This document shows, in pieces, positions 11,976 to 24,700 of a stretch of DNA of 64,000 nt. Source of the stretch: Triops longicaudatus (taxonomy: Eukaryota > Arthropoda > Branchiopoda > Notostraca > Triopsidae). The DNA is taken from the NCBI GenBank assembly GCA_022885665.1, contig JAGQDJ010000014.1, forward strand, positions 372,001-436,000, in the 5' to 3' direction. Position numbers and translations under genes: made by a program. The first letter of the stretch is position 1. Each line of letters begins with the position of its first letter. The notes under the pieces are model-generated. The model saw nothing but the letters and a program-made list of their open reading frames with translations. It was not told where the DNA came from and ran no database searches.

Positions 11976-13345
11976 ATGACAGAGTCGGAAACTCAAAAAT
12001 GGCAAGATTGGTTATCCAGACCCAGTGCTCGACTACCTGACAAAACTTTTACTGACGTGATCTATCTAGTTCACACGCATTGGTTCAGTTTTGCACCATT
12101 AAACCCAATATGGTTTTACGGAGCTGCTACGTTTGCCATTACTTTAGGTATATTACTCGGAGACAACGTGCGATCTTTCATGAGTCATCTTTTCGAATTA
12201 ACTTTATTTCTTCCCCTTACAGTCCTTTTCGGATTCGTAAACATTGGTTTCGCTTTGCACAAATTTGCAACAGCCACGATAGCCACAAAACAAAGTTCCG
12301 TTTTCCTTTTTCTGCACTGTTTGAACGAATTGGGCCTTCTTGTCTTGAAAATTATTCCTCATGTTTATTTCGCCCTATTCGGTGCTTCAAATGGCAATGG
12401 ATGGTCATGGGGACCGTTGTTTTGCCAGATTTCTGCCGGAAGTGGTACTCGCTATACGTTACATAAAAGACTAGTGCTTATTACAGTTCATTTTTTTTCA
12501 ACAGGAAGCTTATTTTTTTGTGCAGACGTACTAATTTCGGTTAGTTTTGTGTGGTTTACATACAGGGTACCAAATCCATCTTCTCTTGTGGTACTCATTT
12601 GCACAATTGCTGCTTACGGGATGTCTACCATTGTTGCCTGTGTGCCATTGACTAAGTTTGGATCTTTTAGTCTCGAAGGGATGCTCACCACGTAAGAAAA
12701 CCTAATCTCCTTAATTACTACAAAGAATTAACCTAATAGACTTTTCTTTACGCTTCCTATAAAAAGATGTTCATTCGATTATCTAACGCACGACTTGGTG
12801 CACCGAAGTCATGTTGTTCTTTGGCTCGTGCTGCATCTTTTGATGCCTCTCTTTATTGCAATTTTTGCACTTTGTTCTCCAGCTGCCCTTGAAAGCGAAA
12901 CCGAGAAGAATGTTAAACTTGCGGTAATAAATACAAAATAAACACTATGCCTCAGGCCTGTAGCCAGGATTTCGGTTCGGGGGAAGGGGGGTCAAGGGGG
13001 AGTTCATCATGCAATTTTATTGGACATTTGGGTTTCGCCTATCTTCACCATTACAAAATAAAAATTTCGGGGGTTTTGGGGTTTAACCGATTGGCTACGG
13101 GCCTATTGTGCCTCATTAAGCAGTTTGAAAGTGAAAGCTCATTTTTTTCTTTCTAGAGAAAAGCAGCCTTGGTAACTTTCTTATTACGGTCGTTTACTTC
13201 CTTGCCCTACATAGCCACCGTACTGCTGAGTCAAGTTTACAATCAAGATATCATTTCACCAATTCTCGTTACTTTCACCAGTCTGGTAGCTAACGGCTCA
13301 ACGTTTTGTTATATTCCTATCCATTATATAATTTCAAAAAGTTAA
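11976..13345 (+). CDS. Opsin-like seven-helix receptor without the retinal-binding lysine
   Basis: Rhodopsin-class GPCR close to r-type (arthropod) opsins. Five exons: 11976-12147, 12223-12444, 12505-12691, 12767-12923, 13157-13345; 308 residues. Opsin landmarks: N-terminal HTHWFSFAPLNPIW, TM1 Asn at 64, TM2-like VFLFLHCLNELGLL, GPLFCQI with C125, and the second extracellular loop LEGMLTTCSFDYLT with partner C195. From these anchors, numbering gives clear losses: the DRY site (149-151) reads FTY, the TM6 CWxP site reads TSLP (W to S261), the retinal lysine site (seven residues before P300 of the NPxxY region) is G293 with no lysine nearby, and NPxxY reads IPIHY. The protein stops right after TM7 (IISKS), with no helix 8 or tail. 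Two introns (75 and 60 nt) are multiples of three without stops; I removed them because this restores TM1 and TM3 spacing. Light sensing through a Schiff base is not possible; function is unknown. It could also be an early pseudogene, though the frame is open throughout. Confidence 0.8.
12955..13108. mobile_element. Small non-autonomous DNA transposon (hAT-like MITE) in the last opsin intron
   Basis: Starts with GGCCTGTAGCCAGG and ends with the inverted TTGGCTACGGGCC, followed by a few bases, so the ends form imperfect terminal inverted repeats. G-runs follow the left end. The sequence TGCCTCA occurs at 12948-12954 and again at 13109-13115, a plausible 7-8 bp target duplication as made by hAT-type transposases. 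It carries no gene. The superfamily is inferred from duplication length and end sequence. Confidence 0.65.
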
Positions 13346-13429
13346 CACTACAAGTCTTTATTCCGGAATGATTCCAAATTTTCCATCCAAATCAGCGCCC
13401 ACAATTAAAGAATCACAAATAAGCGTATT

Positions 13430-15610
13430 TTATTGTAAGTCCGCAGCAGCAGCTTGGTCCAAGATCCACACCAATTCACCCGAAGTGGGCTTGACGCGAT
13501 TAGCAGGCAAATCCTCATTTTGTTTCAGCAAACGCTACAAGACAATGTACATTTATTGAATTGTGGAATTCATAATAAAGCTTGTTGCGGCAAGACCGAA
13601 CTTACAGTGACGATGTCAGCTTTGCCTGCGCCAGCTAAGGCGAAAACGCATGACTTTGCATTGTTAAGGACCGGATAGGTCATGGTTACGCGAGACGGAG
13701 GAGGTTTAGGCGAATCGGAAATCGGGGCAATCCAACGATCGGTTACATCAAGTAAAGGGTGACCAGGAAACAAGGAGCACGTATGACCGTCCGGTCCCAC
13801 TCCCAGTAACAAAACGTCGAAGGAGGGCAAGTCGACACCCGGGAAGATCGCTCTGAGCTTTTTTTCATAATCATCCGCTGCTTTTTCAGCTGCATCAGTG
13901 AGAAGAGACAAAAAATGAAATTAAAACAGAAATTAAAATTAAGCAAATATGTTTATACAAGCTTGATACAGTAAACCTAAGAAAAATAAAAACTAAGAAA
14001 ACTTCACGTCAAGCATGCTTTTTGTTTCACGACACTATTTCTGTTCGAAAACATGTGATAAAGGTATACGGGCATTAAACCTGATCGTTCAGTAGAAGAC
14101 CATTAGAAACAGTGGACGTCCATTTATCCGGTAAGTACTGGAATAAACTTTGCTTCTGAAAACTGAACGCACACAAAATTTCAATTATAGTTCACAAATA
14201 AAGCGATAAGAAAATTTAAATGCAATTTGTAGAGAGATATTTCCATTAGTTTTTTTGTTCTATCTCAGTAAGAAATACAATAGAGATCGAATTTAACAAC
14301 CAATTTTTCGAAAATTATTACACGTTCTCTTCACGTTACTTCTGTACGAAACGTAAACTCTCAACAAAGGCCATGCGTAGGCTCATTACTCTTAGGAGAA
14401 AAAAAAAACACTACGGCAAGCGGAATTGCCAAAATTTCAAAAGATGTAAGAGGCTAAAATCGGAGTTCTACTGTAACATTCCCTTTCCCAAATTTTTAAA
14501 ACTTTTTCTTTGACATCCATCTTATCATATATTCGACTTCACGGTTTGGCTTGTCAATTGTTGAACGATTTTAATTGCACTTCAATGCAAAACATTTTCC
14601 GTTTCCGCTTTCTGGAGTCCACGATTACAGATAAAAATAAAAAAGCAACGAACTAAACGACCATGCTCACAAAGTGGACTATATGCACATAAAGGACGCA
14701 CGGATAAACACTTTGAGGCATGAAATCATACATATACAAGAACAATTAGCGTGTTCTCACTGAATATTTGCTCAACTTTCTAATAAATAGGGTATAGTAC
14801 GTGTCTGTGAACTGCTCTGTACACTTTTCCTAGAATGTGCAAAAATGTGACTTGCGGGCAAACGGTAAAATTATGTCTGGATACTAAGAAATGCTACGAT
14901 ATAGCTACTTTAGCTGAATGTATTTAATAGAGATTTTATGTGCTGTATTAGACGCGGGAAAATTCTGCTCAAAAGGAAGCGAAAATTTTTGCACTAAGAT
15001 GAAGCTAGACGAAGTTATTTACTATTTCTACGTCCAACGGTCGGTATAACTACAACTCAATTGTTCAGTTAGCCTTATTTAAGTTTGACTTCACACAAGT
15101 TGTATGCATACACAAGTAAATACATGCGGTGCTTGGATTTGTATAAGAATAAGAATGTAAAATGTATTACCGTTCAGGTTAGGATTTATAACAACGAACT
15201 GGGATTCCTGCACAGGAACTTTTCCAATAAGACCATCTTTGTAAGCTTTGAAGGTAGAGTCAGTATTATCAAAAGGCACAACTCGTTCATCGCAAAAGAA
15301 AAATTGCCATTTGGACCAATCCGTTTTAATCGCCGGCAGTCCCTTGCACAGGAAATTAATCAACGATCCACCTGAAAGCAGAAATTAAATGTCGCTGCTT
15401 TAATATCAACTTTCTCATCTTCTTCACTTACAAAAGAAAAAATAGAAGTTTAGTTAATTTTCCTCAAAATTGTATTTTTATTGTTTTACCTGAAAGCCCG
15501 AGAGTGAAAGTTTTAGACGTGCTAAGAGTATTCCTAGCTTTTTCCTCTAAGTATGTGGACAAACGTTCAATCACGTCTTGTTCTGACGATAAAATAATGG
15601 GAGAAGTCAT
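13430..15610 (-). CDS. Pgls: 6-phosphogluconolactonase
   Basis: Cytosolic enzyme of the oxidative pentose phosphate pathway that hydrolyses 6-phosphogluconolactone to 6-phosphogluconate. Four exons: 15610-15490, 15371-15171, 13889-13606, 13534-13430; 236 residues, the usual length for the stand-alone animal enzyme (human PGLS 258). Motifs: LGLSGGSLINFL (substrate phosphate loop), WQFFFCDERVVPFDNTDST, the conserved LLLGVGPDGHTCSLFPGHPLL, and APISDSPKPPPSRVTMTYPVLN. The third intron-free gap is a 1.28-kb intron (13890-15170) whose removal joins INPNLN directly to AEKAADDYEKKL as in the family. The gene is convergent with the opsin-like gene; only 84 nt separate the stop codons, and its likely AATAAA (TTTATT at 13357-13362) sits 68 nt past its own stop. 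Confidence 0.96.
13890..15170 (-). other. Pgls: Large second intron of the 6-phosphogluconolactonase gene
   Basis: 1.28 kb of AT-rich intron between exons 2 and 3. I see no coding block, RNA gene or clear repeat in it. Confidence 0.6.
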
Positions 15611-17497
15611 TGTCTAGCAAGACGTTACACTCCCTGGCAAGTTTTACTCAAAAAATGACGTTCCTTCGGTTGAAAAGTTTGTTTTTATTTACAAAGTGAA
15701 CGCAGCAACAGGTGCACACGAACCGAGAGTATAATTTTAAATGAGGGTTTTCTGTCACTGGTCTTTCTCGTGATATCTACCTCTAGCGGGAGTAACCTGT
15801 AATAAATAGGCAAAACGTTCTATCGTCTTTTTTTTTTTCCTGAATGCAGAAACATTAATTACCAAAAGAATTCTGCAAAGCTAGAAATTTCAAAAATTTG
15901 AATAATAGAAACAGGAACTTCTTACGCAATACAAGATCGGAATTTCTTAAGGGACCGCTAGTTTCCGATTGTGCGCGATACGTTGCACTCGCTGCCCACG
16001 ATTTCGTAACGGGCTTCACTTCAAACTCTGTGTGTGTTTTAATTCTAATTGTGTTCAAGGTCTGAATGCAAAGGACCAAAGCTTGAATAGCGGGGCGAAA
16101 TTTCAGATTTTATCCAAAAGGCACAGCTTACCATCTCTATTTCAACATAACTTTATATTAGAAATAGAATCAATGTTATTCAGAAATTCAGGTGGTCTAT
16201 AAATGACTGTGGTTTTTCGAATTTACATAAATAGACGGTAAAATATGTGAAAAACTGTTCAGGCATCTTAAGTGTTCATTTCCGTTTTATTTTCACATGA
16301 CTTTGAAGTTATTTATTCACATTAAACGACAGTGGCCGCATAAATAGAATTAAGAGATGGAGAAATAAAATTACGTCTCTTTATTAGCATAGATGTACCG
16401 AATGACAGTGATTGGTCATGACATTAATTGATTCTAATTTTTGCAATTTTTTTATTTATTTGTTTTTTATTTATGTATTTATTTTGCTGAATCGATCTGG
16501 TAGCAAACAAACAACAAATAAAGAAAAGCTCCCATCTTGTGCTGATGGCTGCTACTTACGATAAAGCAGAATCAGTATCACTGTTAAAAACGAGAATTGC
16601 GAAATAAGAGACTAAAAATGTTTCTAGGAAAAAAAAGTTAATATTACTTATTTCTCAAAACTAACGGCTAATTCAATTGGCTCTCTGAGTTTAGACAAGT
16701 CCTTAACAAATTTGCGACGGCACAGCGTTTGTCATTAGAAGCAATTATTGCAAAGACTAAAAAAAATTCCGCCAGTGGATGTCAACGGAACATGCTAAAA
16801 ATTCAAAGTTGTATTCTATTCACTTTTAGATTTTGAAGTAAAACTCTATTCATATTTGCCTCACCTTTTATATTATACATAAAATATTGAAGGTTACTGG
16901 AAGAATTCGTTTTTTTTTACGAGTGTACTAGAAACAAAGTTGACTGAAACATTACAGTGCAGAGTGAGTCAAAATGCAAATAATTTGATACATTTGAATT
17001 ACATGCAATTGTCTTGAACCTGGTTTAACTTGGACGACATTAAATATTATTAATTTCGTTCGATTAAGTTTTCAACGATCGAAGTCACCGTAGCAGACTC
17101 GGACGGAGTACTGTATATGGTTTAAATATTACCATGGAAAGTTTTACTTATTTCATCAGTATACAGAGTTACAAAGGAGAATTTATAGCGAATATGAACT
17201 CATCTCCTTCACTGTCACGTGTAATCGTTTGCCCTTCTCCGAAAGAAATCGTAAGAATCTTGGAACATAATTTTGAGGCACTTCGAGCTTAATGGACAAA
17301 TGCCTGAAATTAATCTATATCACTTCGCGTCATTGTGATAAATTTTCCAAGAGAAAACATTTAAGATTGTCTGAATATTTTTTTTCTTGAAAATGTTTCC
17401 AACGGACTAAAGACTTCCGTTATCAAGCCTACTACTAAATCCACTCGACTGAGGAAAAATACACATTTGAGTTGATTAACTTGCACTTCCTTTGTAT
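15611..17497. other. Gene-free region upstream of 6-phosphogluconolactonase
   Basis: Very AT-rich, with a T/A-rich low-complexity patch at about 16440-16490 (repeated TTTATTTATT-like units). No exon with supporting motifs. An exon-like frame near 17210-17290 on the minus strand is open in more than one reading frame and was not called. Confidence 0.5.
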
Positions 17498-18772
17498 TTA
17501 ACAGAGGTTTGCCATTCTGTTCGAGACACTTTTATGTAAGTCAAGAAAATTTGCGTCAAGAAAATCTGTGAAATAGCGTTTTCGCGTGTGTACGAACAAA
17601 GTGACGAGGGTCAATGCGGTCCCAGTGAACTGCAAAAAGTGCTAGTCGTCTTTTTGGATCCGAATACTATAATAATGAATATTTCTTACTTCCGTTCAAA
17701 GTAATAAGGTAGCTGAACTTCCCAGAATACACAACTATAAAAAGGAATATTTTACGAGGTTAAAATAATTGAAAATAGGAGCCAAGATTGCTTGATTACT
17801 TGCATACAACGTTACTACATCGCTTGCACACATGGATGGACTTACCAAATCGTTTTCCCATACACTGATCGTAACTTCCTGTCCCGGCTGAATACTCCTG
17901 CAGTACTACGTTATTCAGTCTGACTCGGGACTGCCGTGTCCCTCGGCATTAATAAAAGAAGGCTTCATCAACAGATCTGAAAACTGCAAAGACGTGCAGA
18001 GACAGACTTCAACAACTGTCACGTCCAAGTAAATATTGCCATAGCGTACTTTTTTCCACAAAAGGTCTCGTCTATAATTGGACGACGACTTGCACTCAAG
18101 TTTACTGTTTAATGATCAGGAAAAGCGTTGGAGTCATGTCCTGCAATCTCACAATCGCATTCAAGTAGTTAGGAAATCCGAAAAAGAATCCACGAAGAAA
18201 ATGAAGAATGACATCATATAAAACCAAGGAAAACGGTACTTTCCGATTCAAAACTACCCCTGACGCAGCACCTGCTTTGTCTATCAGCCGTTTTTCTTTA
18301 TTCTTGCAGTTGCACTTTTCTATGCCGAATAGTAAAAAAAATGTACAAAGCGTCCTTCATGCCAGGCGTAGCTCCATCAAGCATGAAGAGTACAGACCTC
18401 GTAAAATTGCTTTCCATTACCGTTATATTCTCTTTACCACTAACAGAATAAAAAAAATGAGAATACGGTATGGCTTTCCTCTTAACCAAATCAACCAACC
18501 CATTTTGTTTCTAGGATTTCCGCTATAGGATTCTTAAACTAGCAGTTACTCCATCACTAATTCTACAGGTTGAAAGGCTACTGGCCGATACACATCTTAG
18601 CTCCCCTCCAAAAAGAGACATAAAGATAAAAAGAAGCATGTACCAAACTTCTCATACTGTCCTAAACCGGACAAAAAAGCGGATCATTTACTTTTCCTTT
18701 GTCAGGGACTGGCTGAGCGCGGGAAATTCGTCACTTCCCTGGGATCCGAAAGGTGGCCAACCATGTCGGCTA
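17498..18772 (-). CDS. Possible unrecognised gene, four phase-compatible exon-like blocks (5' end unknown)
   Basis: Four blocks on the minus strand chain with GT-AG borders and matching phases: 18772-18692, 18439-18347, 17897-17846, 17629-17498 (ending in TAA). Each is more GC-rich than its surroundings. The reading includes ENITVMESNFTRSVLFMLDG, then LSIQPGQEVTISVWENDL and a hydrophobic stretch TALTLVTLFV followed by basic residues. Donors at 17846 (GTAAGT) and 18692 (GTAAAT) are good. I recognise no family and no start codon, and blocks 17897 and 17629 also have a second open frame, so chance cannot be excluded. It could be a fragment of a membrane or secreted protein gene. Confidence 0.27.
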
Positions 18773-21700
18773 CTGAGAACATCATCATGGCACATTAGCG
18801 TTTTTCTTAAAGTATAGTGTATCTGTATCAATTCAAGACCTTCTCTTTTTGGCAAAACTCTTTCTAAGAGAATCTTCCGACAAAAGAATGGAAAATTCTT
18901 TCCCGTGATCAATTGGTTCGGCAAATGATCTCAGTGAGCAGAACGTTCTAAAATTTACCGAAAAATCATATCAGAATTACTCGTCTACACTAAAACACAG
19001 ACACATGCAAAACAGCTACGGATATGAGATCACCTGTTACTTTTATTTGTGTCAATTTTATCACTAAAACATAACATGGGAAATAGTATTCATTCAAGCA
19101 AGTCTATGTTGAATTTCTACCCCGCGTATCACAGATTATTTTTTCTTGTAAAAAATGAGCTACGTAACGGTTTTTTGTGAAGTCTTCGTACCATATCGAA
19201 CGCAACCGCACAGATGTGGTTGAGTTAGGCGGCGAACATAAACTTGGTCACTCACGAGAGTTCGCAAAGAAAGGCATCTAAACCGTTTTAAAAATTAGGG
19301 AGGCAAAACAAACTCAAGCGTCCAGCAGAAGCTGGGGAGACATTTCTGTGAAAAAGGACAATGCCCAAGGATCAAGACTTCCGGTAAAGGAATTCAAGGT
19401 CCTGAGAAGCTCAGTCAAGTTTAAGGTCTAGAATGATGAGCAACTCTTTGCTAAAAAAAAAGGTAAGGAATTCTTTGACAAAAGATATAGACTAAAAAGT
19501 CAATATTGCAAGAATGAAAGTGAACAATATTAAAAAGTGGAAGCGATTCACTCAATTTGTATTCCAAAGTTTTATTCGTTGCTAAGGTTTTCTTTTATGG
19601 CAGATTGAAACCCTAAAAAACGACATTGTGGCGCATAACTGACGACTGGTCAATGGGAATTGTACTACCGGTACTTTTTTGACAATGAGTTCTATACCAC
19701 CCAGAATTATAGAAATTAAGCTTTGGAAAGCGTATGAAACAGTTTTTGTGCATTATTTTTTGTACGATTTTATAAACGTTATTTTTATGAGAAAAGAGGC
19801 TTTGAGCACCTTTCTTCTTGTCAGAGGGTCTAATTAAAAGTTGAACGAACCTTCTGGACCTGGGAGGAGGATGGTGTCCTTCCCCAAGAAGAACTTGTGA
19901 ACAGCAGATGGATCAGAAAATTGCTTACATAGCCACGACTATTTGTGTAACGCTCGGCTTTTCTTGAATTATTATTTATTTTGCCTTGAAAACATTTAAA
20001 TGTCCTTAGTCGTACGCCTCATTTAATTTGAAACACGCAAGTAGATATAAACGTACTAATCATCCAAAAAAATTCCGCAAAATAACACAGTCGTGGAAAG
20101 TTTAATAACAATAACTAAAAGAGTACAAACGCGTAACGAAAAACATTAAAAATGCGTAACGAAAACAGAAATAGCAGTCGAAGATTATTATGATTGTAAC
20201 AAAATACCTCCAATTGCTAAATTGCTCGTTGTTACGGGATGGTTGCGATGACCTTAAGTTCCAATGACACAAAGCAGGATTGTATTTACAATATGAGTTG
20301 GGATATTATACTTTCAGATTAGAAAGATGTTATTTTTCCTGATTTATGTTCAAGTGCGCAAACCTGAGTAAGACTATTGTTTGCGATCCGTGAAATGTAT
20401 GGAAATCGTTAAAGGACACGAGCTAAAACCCGATAAACATTTCGCGTTCCTCAAACAAAAGGAAATTTGCTAAAAGCGAGAGCTAATACAGAAATCCTCC
20501 GAATTTTCCTCGTAGAGACTCGCGGTTACGTTACGGATAATGAAAGACTGGTAACATAGCTGCGATTTTCATTGTAAAATCGGGAAAAATGCTTCCCAGG
20601 AATGTCTATAGGCCTAATCTGCATTAATTTAATATTTACATAACTGTAGCAAGAGATGCAAGAAATATAGCGAATTACCGCTGTCACGGCGTTGATAAAG
20701 TTCTCGAATACAGTAAAAAAATAGGATCTGAAGGTAACAAAACTCTCTAAAGAAAAAAGCGGATCTTTAATGAGGAGGAAGCTGTCTCGCATCTGCAGGG
20801 GAAAAAAGTGGACGGTATTCACCGAGCGTTTGTTTGAAGTACGGTACAAGACGGCAAGAACCTCGAGCTTCCATTGCCCAAACTTGCGCTTGTGTTGAGT
20901 CTTCTTCGGTGTGGTAGCACTGTTGTCACGCCGGCGAACCCTGTCACGCTTCGAAGCACGTCCATATAAAATGCTACAGCCGACTCGATCCAGAAGCATT
21001 GTGGACCCAGCAGTCCACCAATTCAGAGCTCGTTCCAAAGTGTGCTTAAGGAAAATCATTTAAATTACGAAAACCAACCAAAATTTTCAAAGAAGATAAC
21101 CACTCCAACTTGGTGCCTATAAGAAAGTGCCTTTAATTCATCACTAGTCCGCATACCTTCATTACGGACTCATATCTTACCCAGTACCAACGTAAGTAGT
21201 ACCATGTTAATTTCTATATTTCTACGAAAAGAGTTTTGTGACTTAGTGAATTTCGATGACAGCAGTTTCGTACTAACATGGATTTTGTTTGTACTAGTTT
21301 TTTCTGTTTGTACCATGTTTAAAAGGATATGTACATATATGAAACACATGTTATTCAAGCGTAACGTTTCTTATTTCCTTAATATTTTAAAAGTTAATTC
21401 ATACTGTTCTAACAGTTCTCTACCAATTCATTTGTAATTTATACTTTTTTCAATTAGAATAACCGCTTCATTTTTCAATTATCCCTCCGAGTCAAGTTTT
21501 GTTTATTATTTGATCGAAGTGTATTATGTGATCTGAATTCAGCAAATTTGGAAGATTAGAACACATTAAATATTGCAACATATTTTCCTAAGTAGATTAA
21601 TATGTTGAATGTATTACAGAATTTTTACTCAGAATGTTGTGCTATTGAAAGGAAACCACTGTTTTTACTTTCGTGCCTTCAGTCTAGTTTGCAGGTAGCT

Positions 21701-24700
21701 CTCTTCCTACTTACGCAAGCTAGTTCTTCTGTACTAAAAAGTGAAGACGAGTTTCCGTTAATCCAGCGGTTCAGGGATCTAGAAATGAGGGTTTATAGCC
21801 CGGTCTTGCGTTCAAATCTCCCGCGGGCTGTTATAATTAGCGTATAAAAGACCAGGCTAACATCCTTTTCTAACCACTGGTTTGCGTTTGCAACATGAAT
21901 CATACAAAGGAAGCAAGTAACAAAGAGTCTTCCTTTGCTCACAATTTTGGTATAATTTTAAAAAGCGAGAGTGAAAACTTTACATTGTTCCAGCCAAACT
22001 GGTAGCAATTTCCTTTCCGACGCTAAGAAAGTCACTCAAAATTACTTAATAAGCTTTGTTTTTTTTTCCTACTCCAAACCGCGATTTACATCAAGCACGA
22101 ATTATGGAACTCAAAGACTCACTTACCTACAAAACAGTTTCTTTGCTAAACAAAAAGAAAAATAACATGAAAAACCGTATCGTAGTTCAGTTTTGCTTAG
22201 AAAATGTCTATAAAAATACAGACTTAGTAAAGGTAGAAAAGTCACAAGATCTGCAATAAACTAACGAAAGCGTAAGACAACATACTTCAAGTACACTGCG
22301 TTTATCAAGAGAATAAACTGTGATATACTATGACAGCAGTACTAATAACAAAGAAAAGTTGACACCATGTCTTCTTTAATTAAGTTCGTGAAACTTGAGA
22401 ATCCAGTACCATAACTTACCTTCAAACTGGCATTGCTTCTATTTTCCCACAATAAAGACAGTTTCACACATTTATTATTTTTTAACTTTTTTTCATTGAA
22501 GTATTTTATAAACCCCTTTTGATACAAACACCTCACTGTGATTTCAAGGTTAAAAAGCACTTCACTGTAGTTTTTTACACCCTCCTATTTTTACTTCATT
22601 TTTTATTTTGTTTATCCGCAAATCCAACACTTCCCGCATTAGCTACGGTCTTATTTCTACTTTAGTCTAGTAGCGCACCAGGGCAACGATTTTTTGAAGG
22701 ACGTCTCATAACGACAAAAAAGGAAAACTGTCAAAAGAAATCGTCTTCATTATCTTATATACAAATTACATACCAACTTCCTACCCCATACCCTCTTTTA
22801 CGCCCAAGGGGTCAGCAAGTTACAAAAGCAGGTAGCTTTCTTTAGAGAATCCGTCTCTATAATTCGCTACGGATGGACCTATCCTATCATGACAGATTTG
22901 AACTTGTAATTGGATCTTCGACAGGAAATTATATGATGAGGCTCGATAACACCAGAGGGCTAATCTGGTTGGACCGAGCAATAATGGAAAGCCATGGTTT
23001 CTTTTGAAAGGTCGTTAAACTTTATTTTTTGAAGAGACAGCATTCCAAGCTCCCATTACTTCACAGACTTTTCGTTGAAAGGAAATAAAGGAAGCGTCCT
23101 TTGCGTATAGTAAAGAGAAAAAGCTTTCTTCGGTGGACGCACATACTGTCTGAGAAAGTCACTCGAGCCGAACACACAGTTCATTTTTTTTCCCAGTTCC
23201 GCAAAGCCTTGTCTTCATGTAATAAGAATCTTCCTTTTTTTACTCCCCCTCCATTAGGATGTACAAAGAGGCTTGAATCTCAACCAAGCGTAAAAAATGT
23301 AACTAACGGTGAATATCGCTGGTCATTCTTTACTTTACCAAGCAGCCTTAGAAGTAGTACACCGTTGAACTTGAAATCCAAAAGCGTAGCAGATGCTTGA
23401 TTCGCCTTCCAGAAAGAAACACTTGACAGAAAAGGTGCAATGACCTTCACCTTGCTCTTCCTTATGATCTTCATTTAAATAATACTCTCCCTAGAGGTGA
23501 AATATATACTATCACTTTTCCTTCTAACTTTCGTTTGACTTCATCGAAGATTCTAGCATTATTAATCGTACAAAGAATTATTTCAACAGAGAAATATAAA
23601 AGTTTCGTCTAACATTAAAACAATTGTATTATTTGAAATATGAATTCAGATATAAATAGATAAAGGCTTAAATGCTTCCAACCTTTTTTACGACCGGATA
23701 AATTGTTCCAATAATGTACGCGTATAAAATTAATCTAAGTCCAACTACTACATTTAACCTTAAAGTAGTACCCCTGTATTACACGTTAACTTAGCGTTTA
23801 AACTTTAAAATAAATGACAGGAAAATTACGTACGAAGTACACTAAATAAATTATAAAGCGCTTTGCTAAATGGATAAGCGCTTCAGAGCGTGAAATCTGA
23901 ACACTTTCCTTTGAAATGAAATTCCTACCATCGTGACTTGGCAGTGCGGACAAAAAGTTGATATTAAATTCGGCATGAAGGGCAATAATTCGTCCGCAGA
24001 CGTAGCTTGACAATGGAATTTTAGTACTCTTTGTACGTTTTATTTATTAAGTAAGAGTATTTTAAAGGAATTTGAGTCCAGTTTTCATAGTTGAAAGGTT
24101 TTGATAGCTGTTCAAGAACTTTTTTTAATGTAATAGCCTTTTAAACGTTTTTCCAAATTTTTCATCTTCTTTGTTTTACAAAGCCAACAGTTATTTCAAG
24201 TATTCCGAACTCTTTCAAAAGCTTGCAAGATCTTATATTATTAGATATTATCATTCTTTAAAATACTACGGACACCTGCGACGTTTTTACACGACTAAAA
24301 ATTCTTTGTTTCGATTTTCATGAACGTGAACTTAAAAGTCACTGGTCTGGTTCAAAAGGTTTCTGTTGAATTCGCTGCGTTTTTGAATTGCTGTACCGCA
24401 AGAATTCGCCAAAATAGCACGAACAGTTGGCGGAAAGAGTTCAGAGATCATGTCAGATTATAAGACGCTCTAAATTACATTTCCACGATGCTGAACACTT
24501 TTCGTGGATAGGAGCAAAAAATTCTTAATCGGCTTTGTATATTCGTTTCCGACTCTAGGAAACGTTCCCAGTTGCAATTTCCCTCCTTGCAAAATTTCTC
24601 TACTTCTAAACTTGTTTACCATTGAAAAAGCTTCCCTCGAGAAACATTACGAATTAATTTTTAACGGTTAGAACGTTTCTGAGTTGACTTCTCCTTCTTC

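Noticed and set aside
12080..12466. 128-codon plus-strand frame overlapping the opsin exons
   Set aside because: Shadow of the opsin coding frame; no motif of its own.
12148..12504. Reading the opsin-like gene straight through as a single 265-codon frame
   Set aside because: The frame is open, but the two stretches 12148-12222 and 12445-12504 have GT...AG ends with polypyrimidine tracts, are multiples of three, and their removal restores TM1 and TM3 lengths and opsin similarity.
21770..21845. tRNA-like sequence (GTTCAAATC with AGCCCG/CGGGCT arms)
   Set aside because: No acceptor, D or anticodon arm at proper spacing upstream.
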